The position numbers were made by a program, and so were the translations under genes. Below the pieces are notes generated by a model. That model was not told the DNA's origin and ran no database searches. It saw only the letters and a program-made list of their open reading frames with translations. A stretch of DNA of 64,000 bases, taken from the NCBI RefSeq assembly GCF_050624435.1, contig NC_134534.1, forward strand, positions 66,921,501-66,985,500, written 5' to 3'. Below, in pieces: positions 22,246-32,309 of this stretch. The stretch's first letter is position 1. The number at the start of each line of letters is the position of its first letter. The DNA is from Tenrec ecaudatus (lineage: Eukaryota; Chordata; Mammalia; Afrosoricida; Tenrecidae).

Positions 22246-22603
22246 GGAAAAAAAATAGGTGCAAGAACTTGTTTTTAGTAAAGGGCTATGAGAATTATGT
22301 ATCTTAGCAGTCAACAAGAAACTCCCATCCTGTTTCCACTCTTCCTCTGTGTGTACACCATTGTTCCTGAAGCCCAAGGTCTAAATGGGACAAGGACATA
22401 ATTCAGCCTCTTGTATGAGGGACCAGGCGAAAATAGGACCCTGTACGTTATTAATTGCTTTGTTTGTGAGTTCCTCACCATGTAATTGTTTTAAGGACAA
22501 GCAGCGGGGTCAAACTGTCAGGCTTTCAGGACCTCTGACTTTTGTGAGAAGATGAGTGTTCTGTGTGAATCCGGACCGGGCTCTGATTAAGACCACAAGT
22601 TCC
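22246..22603. other. No recognisable feature
   Basis: Unique-looking spacer before the CATCGG minisatellite. Confidence 0.5.
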
Positions 22604-22666
22604 TCGCATCGCATCGGCATCGCATCGGCATCACATCGGCATCGCATCGGCATCGCATCGCATCGC
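22604..22666 (+). repeat. CATCG/CATCGG minisatellite, CpG-rich
   Basis: About 63 bases made of alternating CATCG and GCATCGG blocks, with one CATCACATCGG variant unit. It is the most CpG-dense short stretch in the window. Units vary in spacing (5, 6 or 11-12 bases), so it is a compound tandem repeat and not a CRISPR array. Confidence 0.85.
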
Positions 22667-23034
22667 TCACTGGTAGGTAAAATGCGAGGGAAGGCAGGCT
22701 GCCTTGGGTTTCATTCAAATCAGTCGAAAAGAGAAATTCCTTACTGAAAAAGCCGAGTTTCTTGTGAGCCAAGGTCAGCGAGAGCGCAGGCCCTCACAGG
22801 TGCTGCGGATTTACCCCCGTCTGCGCATCTGCAGCTGTGGCTTGCACACCTGAGAAGCAGGATGCCAGGTGGAAAGGGAACCGAGCCCTGGAGCCGACCG
22901 GCTTCCCTGTGTCCCCGTGTCTGCCACCGCAGACTTCCCTCTGGCCCACCTCCTCTTGTTCCAAAGAATAATGAACTTCTTGTCCCAGTCACACGTGTCT
23001 CTGCTGCAGTTTCTTCTTTCTTCTACCGCTAGGA
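22667..23034. other. GC-richer spacer, no feature recognised
   Basis: Somewhat GC-rich with a few CpGs, lying between the minisatellite and the SPIN copy. Overlapping frames of about 80-90 codons on both strands show no family resemblance. Confidence 0.45.
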
Positions 23035-23224
23035 CAGCGGTTCTCAACCTGTGGGTCGCGACCTCTTTGGGGGCCAATGGACACTTTCACAGGGGTCACC
23101 TGATTCATAACAGAAGCAAAATGGCAGTGGTGAAGTAGCAACGAATATAATTTTATAGTTGGGGGGGTCAGCACAACATGAGGAACTGTACTACAGGGTA
23201 CATGAGGAAGGTTGAAAACCACTG
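23035..23224 (+). mobile_element. SPIN-type hAT MITE with 8-bp TSD
   Basis: A 190-bp element starting CAGCGGTTCTCAACCTGTGG, continuing into GTCGCGACC, and ending GGTTGAAAACCACTG. The ends are imperfect inverted repeats. The flanks CGCTAGGA (23027-23034) and CTCTAGGA (23225-23232) match at 7 of 8 positions. The start, and the internal GTCAGCACAACATGAGGAAC, fit the horizontally transferred SPIN family found in tenrec, bushbaby, bats, rodents, opossum, lizards and frogs. No transposase. The plus orientation is arbitrary. Confidence 0.88.
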
Positions 23225-24029
23225 CTCTAGGAGAATCACCGAAGGCTAATTCTGTAACCTCTTATCCCCTTGAGGGTAATAAGCAAGTGCTTCCAAATGT
23301 GGAGTTCCCCCCTTTCATTGTGGGGAAGCCATGTAGCTTTCCCCTCTCACTCCGCAAGCGTTCTCATGATGAATCTGTGCCTGTCGTCTGGGTGGAGACA
23401 GTGCGCAGTGCAGGAATAGCAGGGAGCTGTCATGCAGAGAGGGAGATAGCAGGTGGCATGTTTCCAGGCGCGGCAGCCCTCTTCTGATCGAAGCTTCCTC
23501 TCACCCTCACTCATTCTAGAAATTCTGCTTTCCAAATCACTCTTTTCGACCCCATACCTCATAGAACCATCCAGAAAAGAAAATCATCAGCTCCCGAAGA
23601 GCTCTTATTTCCTGAACAACTGTAACCTAGCTACTGTACCCTCCGTCAGAATCCTCTGGAGTCTTTTCAGCACATAAGTTCTTATAAATATTTCACTCCG
23701 GGGACTCCAATTTGAGCAGAGTAATAAGATGCGCCCTTAGTCGAGGCAGGCAGTAGTGGTCTGTATGTCTGCGGGCAGAACCCAGCGACGTACAGAGGCA
23801 CGGGCACTAGAAAGCTCTGTAGAGGGCACATCGCTTCTGATTGCTGCCTCTTGTTAATAGAGTTCACAGAAGATCTTTGAGTTGCATGAGGTACTTTTTA
23901 AACATTCTGCGCAGGCATGAAGATGAGTTCACTCAGCGATGGAAAACCCAGCCTACCAGTCTCTCTATAACAAACATACATGCGACATTGCCTGCACTTC
24001 CTGTACTCTGAGTGCTTAAACTAAAAAGC
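23225..24029. other. No recognisable feature
   Basis: Unique-looking sequence with moderate GC. No repeat ends were found. Confidence 0.45.
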
Positions 24030-24195
24030 TCACGGCCATTGAGTCACTTCTGCTTCCTAGTGATCCTAGAGGGCAGAGTGGAGTGGCCCCAGGTGAGTTT
24101 CCTTGGTTGTAAATCTTTACAGGAGCAGACAGCCTCATCTTTTCCCCTGGGAAGCAGTTTGTGCCTTCAAACTGCAAAACTTACAATTAACAGCC
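24030..24195 (-). mobile_element. AfroSINE, minus strand
   Basis: Reversed tail CACGGCCATTGAGTCACTTC, body TAAATCTTTACAGGAGCAGA and AGCCTCATCTTTTCCCCTGG. The head end is worn. Confidence 0.75.
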
Positions 24196-24239
24196 AAATG
24201 AATAACTTATTAATTTACTTGGCCTTAATAGTAATTCAT

Positions 24240-24372
24240 TGGAAAAATTCAGATACTGAGAGGTTAATGAACTTGTTTAACATCTCAAAGCTAGTACGGG
24301 GCAGAATGTGGATATGAACCAACGACCTGGTTCCACAAGTCATGTTCTCAACTCTCAACCCTCTCAGCTAGC
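24240..24372 (+). mobile_element. MIR relic
   Basis: Ancient MIR core: ACTGAGAGGTTAATGAACTTG, CTCAAAGCTAGTACGGGGCA and GAATGTGGATATGAACCAAC, matching the recalled 'gaggttaagtaacttgcccaaggtcacacagctag' pattern with heavy decay. Confidence 0.6.
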
Positions 24373-24468
24373 GGTTACAAATAGAGGAAGGTGATGTGGT
24401 ACCATGACTTCATCCTCAACAGACCTCTACACGTGCAGTGATCAGCCCTAAGACAGTGTCTTTGGCCT

Positions 24469-25960
24469 CTTTTTTCCCAAATCATTTTATTGGGGGCTCA
24501 TAAAACTCATCACAATCCATACATCCATCCATTGTCTCAAGTGCACTTGTACATATGTTGCCATCATCGTTTTCAAAGCATTTACTCTCCACTTGAGCCC
24601 TTGGTATCAGCTCTTCATTCCCCCCCTCCCTTCCTCTTCCTCCCTCATAAACCATTGATAATATACAAATTATTTTTTCATGTCTGTTGTCCATCCCCCT
24701 GAGAGGGGGTTATAGGTAGGTTATTGTGATAAGTTCCCTTTTCTCCCCCTTCCCCCACTTTCCCCACCCCCCTACTGACCCTCCTAGCATGGCTAGTCTC
24801 AATATTGGTCCCGAGGAGTTTATCTTTCCAAAATTCCCTGTGTTTCCAGCTCTTACTATACCCATGTACATGCTTTGGTCTGGCCGGATTTGTAAGGTAG
24901 AATTAGGGTCATGATAGAGAGGTAGGAAGCATTAAAGAAATAGAGGAAAGCTGTTCTTTTCATTGGTGCTACACTGCATCCTTACTGGCCCATCTTCTCC
25001 CCACAAATTGGCTTTGGGCCTCCACTCCATACTCCCCCCTTCTTCACATTATGATTTTTTGCTCTGGGTCTTTGATGCCTGATACCCGATCTTATTGATT
25101 CCTCATGATCACACAGGCTGGTGTGCTTCTTCCATGTGGACTTTGTTGTTTCTCAGGTAGATGGCTGTTTGTTTATCTTCAAGCCTTTAAGAACCAGACA
25201 CCACATCTTTTGATATCCAGGTACTATCAGCTTTCTTGACCACATTTGTTTATGCACCCATTTTGTCTTTAGTGATCTTGTTGGGGAGGTGAGTACCACA
25301 GAATGCTGGGTTATTAGAACAAAGTGTTCTTATGTTGAGGGAGTACTTGAACAGAGGCCCAATGTCCATCAGCTTCCTTAATACTAAACCGATAAATATA
25401 TGTACATAGAGCTATCACCCCATCATAATATATAACTATATTTACATATCTGTATGCCTGTAATTAGAACTCTATAAATGCCCATTGCCTCCTAGTTCTT
25501 TCCTCTATTTCCTTTTACTTTCCTCTTGTCTCACTATCATGTTCAGCCTTCATTTGGATTTCAGGAATTCCTCTCAGTTACATTGCCCTAGATCAAGTCC
25601 TGCCAGACCTCCTCACCATTGACCCTTGGTCACTTGTTCCCTTGTCCCTGAGTCTGTTAACACCCACTTCTCCCCCTCCCCCATGTCCTCCGGAAGTGTC
25701 ATCCCATTGTTCTCTCTTCCGGCTTGTTTATTCCACCTATCCCAACCAGATAGACATACAGCGACAACAATATGCACAAACACAAGACCAAGCACAACAA
25801 AGCAACAGTAGAAAGTAAAACAATAGCTACAACAACAGAAAGGCAATGACCAAAATAGAGAGAAAAGTCTATTTGTTGTCTTTTACGAGTGTTTTCCAGT
25901 TGAGTCTGATGGCCTCTTGCTGTATCTAGAAAACCCAGAGCAGATTAACCCATATCAATT
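24469..25960 (-). mobile_element. L1 3' UTR, minus strand, longest copy (about 1.5 kb)
   Basis: Begins AAATCATTTTATTGGGGGC, the reverse of the AATAAA-bearing end, and runs upstream into TCATGATCACACAGGCTGGT, GCCTTTAAGAACCAGACACC, GGTACTATCAGCTTTCTTGA and ACAACAATATGCACAAACAC. It stops near TTTTCCAGTTGAGTCTGATG. No ORF2 end is recognisable, so it is all 3' UTR. It can serve as the local reference for the shorter L1 copies. Confidence 0.8.
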
Positions 25961-26199
25961 TTTTAAAATCATCTCTACATGACACTGTGTAGAGAAGCCA
26001 ATTCCCCAGTCCTTTCCACCTCTCCATTAGTCAACTACGCAGCCATATTAAATTATCTGTTACTTCCTCTACGCTGCTCTGAGGTGCCAACATCCTGATT
26101 ACTATATTGCATGGCTGCTGTATCTTCCTGAGTCTTGGTGTGTATTCTGCAATGCTGTCCTTTAGAGTGGTGCCAGCTGCCGGCTCTCACCTTGTTTAT

Positions 26200-26400
26200 T
26201 GCGATCCTGGCGAGGATGTACGGTGGGGCTGGGGGGGGGGCGGTGAGAAGACTCTTGCTTAGATGGACTGACACAGTGGCTGCAAGTGTGGGCTCAGAGA
26301 CCAGTGATTGTGCAGCACTGGTCACTGTCTGATTCTGTTGTCCACAGGGTCACTAGCAGTTAGAACCATCTGGAAGGCACCTAAGGACAAGAGCCACTGT
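26200..26400 (+). mobile_element. RTE/BovB 3' end, plus strand, worn
   Basis: The landmarks AGATGGACTGACACAGTGGC and TGCAAGTGTGGGCTCAGAGA lead to GGAAGGCACCTAAGGACAAG, the terminal 'gcacctaacaacaac' block. A G10 run at 26230-26239 interrupts the 5' part. Confidence 0.65.
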
Positions 26401-26424
26401 GGGCCAGTGCACAAACACACTGAA

Positions 26425-26562
26425 GAGTTCACACATGGTCTCTCATTTAATCCTCAGAGCAGCACTGTGAGGTAGATATGTTTTTTACATCCACACTCTA
26501 GAAAAACAAGGGTCCAGGGCAGTTAAGTGACTTAGATTGCAGGTGGCCACCACTCAGATTAT
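26425..26562 (+). mobile_element. MIR relic
   Basis: TCTCATTTAATCCTCAGAGC, ACTGTGAGGTAGATATG and CAGTTAAGTGACTTAG follow the MIR consensus in order. One of the clearer ancient repeats here. Confidence 0.75.
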
Positions 26563-26609
26563 CTCACAGAGGCCACCTCCGTTCCTGTCTAGCACATAAG
26601 CATCAAGCA

Positions 26610-26870
26610 GACCCAGTGGTGGTTCAGCATTAGAAGCCTTCCCTGCCGCACAAAAGACCACGGTTCAATTCCTGGTGGTACTCCTCATGCATAGCCACTG
26701 CCCATGCACCAATGAAGGCTCAGGTTTAGAATTTTTCAGTAGAAGACTAGGAAGAAAGGCCAGATGATCTGTTTCTGGGAAAAGTTAGCCAATGGAAAGA
26801 TCCTGTGCATGGATCACTGTGGTCTGACGTGGCCAGGGGCCAAGAGGACAGCAGCCAATAACAACAAATG
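26610..26870 (+). mobile_element. Second tRNA-derived SINE family, copy 1
   Basis: Head CAGTGGTGGTTCAGCATTAG and CACGGTTCAATTCCTGGTGG (B-box-like), then CATGCACCAATGAAGGCTCA and GACTAGGAAGAAAGGCCAGA. This body differs from AfroSINE and is shared with 40585, 43615 and 52400. The family name is not known to me. Confidence 0.6.
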
Positions 26871-27330
26871 TTTCCAAATGGAACTGAACTTTCCCGTCTT
26901 CCCTCCTGAAGAGAATAGGGCAATATTTACAAAAATACTTTGAATAAAACTCATCCGTTCCCGCCAACCTCACCAGGAAATGACTGATGCCAAGGGAAGC
27001 AAACCAGATTTGCATTTCGCCCCCTCATAGCTCGGGGTAACTTCATCTCATTTGTAAAAAAGGGTTTTTTTTTAGAAAACTAAGAATACCTTCCTCGCAG
27101 GCTACTTGTGGAATCATAGTGACAGAGTGAATTACATATCAGGCGGCTCCCCACAAGCGGGGCAGTGTGAACCACACGTGTGAAGCACATGAGAAAGAGC
27201 AGCAGACTTGCCTTGCTCATAGATGGACAGCCTCGCACAGGCCGCTCTGTCCCACGGGTGGTTCCACGTCCGGATTTACTCCATGGAGTGAGTTTGCTGG
27301 TTGTCTTGTTTGTTAAAGCCTTCCACTGAA
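26871..27330. other. No recognisable feature
   Basis: Unique-looking spacer. No repeat or gene signal. Confidence 0.5.
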
Positions 27331-27515
27331 AGGAGTGCTGGTGACCCGGGGGGTTAAGCATTGGGCTGATAACGGGAACGCTGGTGCTTCAGATAGACCA
27401 GCTGTTCTTTGGAAGGAAGATGAGGCCGCCTGCTCACCTTCGTGCTTTTCAGTTTTCAAAACCCTCTGGAAGACGTCTACTCTGTCTGATCAGGCGGGTA
27501 CAATGTGGACGTGGT
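27331..27515 (+). mobile_element. AfroSINE
   Basis: Head AGGAGTGCTGGTGACCCGGG and GTTAAGCATTGGGCTGATAA; body GAAGGAAGATGAGGCCGCC; end CTACTCTGTCTGATCAGGCG. It faces the minus-strand copy at 27571, so the two could fold on each other if transcribed. Confidence 0.75.
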
Positions 27516-27570
27516 TTCTGGGGTTCGGTAAGCCTCCTATTGGGGGCGGTAGGTGGGAGTGCGCCACTCA

Positions 27571-27745
27571 CACCAAACTCACAGCAATTCTGATTGCCAG
27601 CAGCCCTACTGGACAGAGCAGAACTGCCCCCTGGGGTTTCTGAGACTGTCACTTCATGGGAATGCAAAGCCCCATCTTTCTCCCATTCAACCGCGGGTGG
27701 TTTCCAACTGTGGACCTTGCAGATCGTGGTCCAGTATGTAAACAC
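27571..27745 (-). mobile_element. AfroSINE, minus strand
   Basis: Reversed: CACCAAACTCACAGCAATTC, GGACAGAGCAGAACTGCCCC, CTGGGGTTTCTGAGACTG and CCATCTTTCTCCCATTCAAC. It ends near GTGGACCTTGCAGATCGTGG. Confidence 0.75.
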
Positions 27746-29017
27746 TTGCACTAGCAGATTCCTACAGTCTTCTATATTAAGGACCTTGCAGAAGTGCTGG
27801 AAAAAAATCAATCCTACATGGAAATTCACAAACAATTTCAAAATCTCAAGGGCTTTATTTGGGTGGGGGTGGTTGTGCACAGTTTTTGTTGATGGTGATA
27901 AAAAATTTTGGGGAAAAAATAGTGACTATAACAAACGTGACTGCATTGTTCACATGAAAGTGCTGGAAAGTATCTTTTTAAATATATTTGTCACCACAAT
28001 AATATATATTTTAAAATCCCAAACACCCTTAGACATCAAATTCATGAACGAAAAACCTTGCAAGGTGTTTTCCATGTCCAAGTTTCGCTCCAATGATGGG
28101 TTCATCTCACTCCGTCATCGACTGCCTTTCCCGTTTATGATAGACTCAAACATCCCCTGATGCTTCCTGGGAGTCACAGAAAACTCCTTAAAGCCGCACT
28201 TTAAAACAGCGAAGAAGAGCCCAGCATCTATTCGCACCTTCTGACTTACATGAAAGGTTTTCTCCCCGCCATCAGGACGAAGTGAATTAAGTCTCGGAGG
28301 GCTGGACTTTGAAAGACAAAGCGGCAAATGATAAGTTATAAAGGAAGAGGATCTCTGAGCACCGATTTGTCTTCGAGCCACAAAGCCAACAACTGCCGGG
28401 GAAGGAGGGACAGTGACACAGTATGGAGTGACAATTAGATGTGACCCAGAGCGAATAAAACCCAACCTGAAATGGGCTAAACACATAAATTGCTATTAAA
28501 TCACAGCTTTTATTTTTCCTGCCTCTGCCCTTCCAACGGTTGGTTTCTCAGTAAATGAAAAGGAATCATTTGAAGTAAGGGCCAGGAGCAGGCAGGCCTC
28601 TGACCTCTGGCTGGACCACAGAGATCAAAGGCAGTCCCCATATGTGTGAGATATTATCTTTTCGAGGTAAGTGGCCATGATGTTTTGTGATGCAGTAGTG
28701 TGGAAACAGACAAATAGCCAGGTTAGTGACCGCTGAAAGGGCAGTGATTGACGGCCCCCCCCCCCAGCCTGAGGGGGGGCACCTCCCCCTTCTGGTCCCT
28801 GTGGGGTTTTGTTTCAGTGCTCAGCCACCCTTGAGCATTTTGCTGTCAAGGACCCTGTGTGTGACTTAAGTCCAAACCCAATTTTGTGTGTGCTCTGAAC
28901 CCTTAATCCTGCAAACATGGTCCTTGTTTTTTTATCCTCCCTTGTTTCTCGGATGTGATTCACACTTTCTTGTGTTGGCAAGGCAAGGCTCTTGAACATA
29001 AACTTTTTATATTGTTC
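27746..29017. other. Repeat-free stretch, possible conserved non-coding DNA
   Basis: No transposon landmarks. The part at 28080-28560 is repeat-free and of mixed composition and could be conserved non-coding sequence; that is only a guess. A C11 run lies at about 28756-28766. Minus-strand frames of 123 and 116 codons have no recognisable domain. Confidence 0.4.
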
Positions 29018-29165
29018 GGAACGCTGGCGGCATAGTGGTTCCGAAAGGTCTGCAGTTCTAAGCCACCAGCTCCGGTGAGGGAAAGGGCTTTCTACCGCCA
29101 TCAATACCACCAGTCTGGGAAACCCCAAGGGGCAGTAACACCCTGTCTGATAGTCGGTGTCCACT
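29018..29165 (+). mobile_element. AfroSINE, tail worn
   Basis: GGAACGCTGGCGGCATAGTG, GAAAGGTCTGCAGTTCTAAG and GGGAAACCCCAAGGGGCAGT are recognisable. It ends at CTGTCTGATAGTCGGTGTCC. Confidence 0.75.
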
Positions 29166-29900
29166 CCTTGACAGTGAGTTTAGATGTTTGACACCTCCAC
29201 TACTACAGGAACTTAAATTTCTGTAAATACATCTCGATATACAATAAAAGAAAGGCGGGACTATCCAGCAGCTTCAAAGGCTTTCAGTATATGGGAAAAC
29301 GTACTTCTCTATCCCTTAGTTGTCTTTGCACACAGAGAACATTAACCCCTGGGCAGCCAGCCCTTCACTCTCGGGCCCATAGAGAGACGCCCCACAGAGC
29401 CCTGGGTAGTTAGAGCCTCTGGCCTCTAGGTCTGCACATTGTCTGTCCTTCATCAGGCTGGTCAGTAACAACCACGGAAAGAGTAAAACAAAATCGACCG
29501 TGAGATGCATTTCCGCCCCGTGGGGGAACTTGACCTTTCCATCATTCGTCCTCACGCACCCCACGGTCATAGTCCCCTTGGGGAGCCACAGAGGCAGACA
29601 CCTCCTGGCGCACGGGGAGTCGCTGTCTTCCCTGACCGCTCTCTCTGGCGTTTTCTCTCTTGTACTGGCTACGTCTCTCTTCCCACTAATGCTCTCACAC
29701 TCCCAGTTATGGCTCTCTCCCGACCTCTTTGTCCTGTTGCCTCGTAGAAGAGGTGGGGCTATGGCTTTCATAGCAAAGAAATAAGTGAACAAACAGAACA
29801 CAGCTTCGCTTTAGTCAAATGTCATCAAGGTTCGTACGCCCTTACTGGTTCATCCCTGCCCTTGTTCTTCAGACACACTCATCTCTCTCTAGATATTATC

Positions 29901-29902
<2 letters not shown>
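29166..29902. other. No recognisable feature
   Basis: A moderately GC-rich stretch carrying a 161-codon minus-strand frame (29316-29801) and shorter plus-strand frames over the same bases. The frame has no family I recognise. With open frames on both strands, composition is the simpler explanation. Confidence 0.4.

Positions 29903-29970
<68 letters not shown>
29903..29970 (+). repeat. (GA)34 microsatellite
   Basis: A pure dinucleotide tract of 68 bases, giving an artificial Arg-Glu reading frame. Confidence 0.97.
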
Positions 29971-29972
<2 letters not shown>

Positions 29973-30527
29973 CATTTCTGAGCCAGACACCACCATATTC
30001 CTTCATTACCTAGCTGCTACCCGCCAGGAGGAGATTCTGATGACCAGAGTCAGCACGCCGAGTCCTCTATTATGTTCATCAAAAACTGACTGAGAGGAAG
30101 TCTTGTCCATGCTCTTTATAAAAAATTAATATTCGTTTCTTGTGGAAGCCAAAATTCCTCTGCCACGAGTGTGCAAACAAAATCTACTTTTCTGCTAAAA
30201 TGCAAGAATAGAGTCCTGTAGCTTTCTGCTTTTCACTGGAGCCGAAGTGTGTCCGGCACTTTTGGGTTTCACCAAGGAGCAATGTCAGATGGCCCAGTGT
30301 TCACTACAGGTCACCTGGGTCATTCCTGGTAACACAAGATTCATGGTGTTCATACAGCAGTAGATAATGGACATATATGTACTATAGTTTTATCAAAATA
30401 GGTGAGTTTGCATTCGCACGGTTTTAAACTCTGGCAATAAACTGGTATGCAGAAAGGTAACGCAGACGGCATTGTCACACTGAAGGGGTCTGGTATCTGC
30501 CCCCTAGGCTCTGTCTCGATGGTTTTA

Positions 30528-30528
<1 letters not shown>
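29971..30528. other. No recognisable feature
   Basis: Spacer between the (GA)n and (AC)n tracts. No repeat ends seen. Confidence 0.5.

Positions 30529-30559
<31 letters not shown>
30529..30559 (+). repeat. (AC)15 microsatellite
   Basis: A pure AC tract of 31 bases. Confidence 0.97.
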
Positions 30560-30561
<2 letters not shown>

Positions 30562-31504
30562 AAAACTCACTTGCTGTGGGTGGTGTTAAATGACAAAACA
30601 TTTGAGGTTGGTAGAGGGGCAGAGATGGAAGCCAAAGAGCCATGGATTCCCAGGCTCCACAACAGCCGCACCTTCTACGTGGGAACCACCTAAGGACTAA
30701 TGGGGGGGGGGGGGTTCCATGGACAAAAATCAAAGAAAGGGGTCTTTTTCTTCAAACCTTTTCTCATCTCCTCTTTTCTTCAGGAGTGTATAACATAACT
30801 TTGTTCAAGAGGTACATTTATCATCGACATTTCCAAAACAGGAAATGATATCGTTTTACTTTTGATGTCTGAAGCACCTGGAGAAAATACAATTGCTTTA
30901 AAATTGCTAGCCAGAACCTTATTTCAATAATGTCCAGGGAGCCATCTTCTGGCCTCGAGACCCCATTTTTTTTTTTAAGATCCTCTTGATATAAGAGTCT
31001 TTTTGAGACTTCTGGAAAGAAATTCCCGTTGACACCAAGATCGACCTGTGCTGTATACAAAGCACTGTGACGGCAAAACAGGGCAATTTTCCACGACTGT
31101 ACTTTCAATAGTGAAGGTTATTCCAAATGGGGCACAAGTACACTAATAGGAGAACAGTCCTCTTAATTTTCTTCCTTTATAATAAAGGCCACTTTCAGAA
31201 GAAGTTGATTATAAATTAAAGGTTTAAGGAGCATTTTACCAAAAATGATTTAGGACTACCACCACCTTGATCTGTCTTTGAAAAAGACACAAATTTCCAT
31301 TTCCCTGGATTTCTTCCATTCGTGCAGAGAATAACACGTTATGTGTTTTATGGTTTTATTTCTTTTAAGTGTAGCATAAAACAACTAGTGAGTACAAAGC
31401 AAACCCTCTTTTAATGACTTCAGGGTCAGCTTGCATGGCTGATTTATGAAACTTTTTAACTAATTCACCTTTTGTGCTACTCTTGTATCAGGACAACATC
31501 TTGG
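30560..31504. other. Repeat-free stretch, possible conserved non-coding DNA
   Basis: After a G run near 30703-30713, the part at 30840-31450 has no transposon landmarks and is AT-rich with TAAT- and ATTA-bearing motifs. It is a reasonable place to look for cross-species conservation. No exon signal was found. Confidence 0.4.
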
Positions 31505-31660
31505 TTTTTTAAAAGTTTTATTGGCATATAATTCACATAAGTGTACAATTCGACAGTTCAACCGTATGAAGAAGAGTTGTACGGTCATCACCAGTCAATT
31601 TTAGAATATTGTCTTCTTTCTTGTACTCATTGTTATCAGCTCCCCATTTCAAGATCTTGT
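31505..31660 (-). mobile_element. Old L1 (L1M-type) 3' UTR, minus strand
   Basis: AAGTTTTATTGGCATATAATTC, ACATAAGTGTACAATTCGAC, AGTTGTACGGTCATCACCAG and TATCAGCTCCCCATTTCAAG follow the ancient L1 pattern 'tattgagatataattcacat...tgtacaattcag...tgtgcaaccatcacc'. Confidence 0.65.
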
Positions 31661-31899
31661 ATTAATCATCCTGTTTTGTCTGTTCATCTGCCTATTTAAC
31701 CAGTGAGCAGTGAGCTACTACAGAGTTGGGATAGTTTATCTTTCTGTCCCCAGAACTTCACACAGTAACTGAAGGAATAAATGTTTGTGTAACTCAGCTA
31801 TATTTTATTTCATTTCAATGCTTTAAAGAAATTAACTGGACTAGATGACAATTATCTTCATGATTTTTAAAATTTAAGAAGAATGGAAGAATATGGGAT

Positions 31900-32075
31900 T
31901 CGTTTCTTTAAATGACATTTATGAGAACTTAATATTTTTCAAACACCGTGCTCAAACTCCAAAACAAACTCACTGTCATTGTGTTGATGCCGACTCAGCA
32001 CAACCGTAGGAAAAAGGATGCAAAGATAAGTTAGACACACCCACTGCTATCAAAGAGCTCAGTCTAATGTAAAAC
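31900..32075 (+). mobile_element. L2 relic, interrupted by a SINE fragment
   Basis: TCAAACACCGTGCTCAA and GATGCAAAGATAAGTTAGAC, then CAAAGAGCTCAGTCTAATGT, match an L2 3' end. The middle (about 31959-32010) is a piece of AfroSINE tail, CTCACTGTCATTGTGTTGAT followed by GCCGACTCAGC. Confidence 0.6.
31959..32010 (-). mobile_element. AfroSINE tail fragment inside L2
   Basis: About 50 bases of reversed AfroSINE 3' end. The L2 sequence resumes on the far side, so the SINE landed in the L2. Confidence 0.55.
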
Positions 32076-32309
32076 ATGAGACTTCAAGTTTTACAAACAG
32101 ATGCCATTTCTACCTGGAAGCCTTTGCTACCTACCCTTTTCTCTCCTTAGACTGATTTGGTGTTGGTTGTCAGTTAGTAACGTATTTGGCTGCATGTAAC
32201 AATGTTCAAGTAAAAGTAGCTTAAACAAATAGGAGTTTATTTTTTTCCCAAGCCTGAAGGTCGCCTATTGTTAATGTTACCTGAATTCAGGTTCTTTTCT
32301 CTCCTTTTT

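Noticed and set aside
22604-22666. CRISPR-like array
   Set aside because: Units are 5-12 bases with no spacers; it is a tandem repeat in a mammalian genome.
27594-28160. 188-codon plus-strand open frame
   Set aside because: It begins inside a reversed AfroSINE and has no domain I recognise.
29316-29801. 161-codon minus-strand open frame, with plus-strand frames over the same bases
   Set aside because: Open frames on both strands in moderately GC-rich DNA suggest chance, and no family is recognisable.
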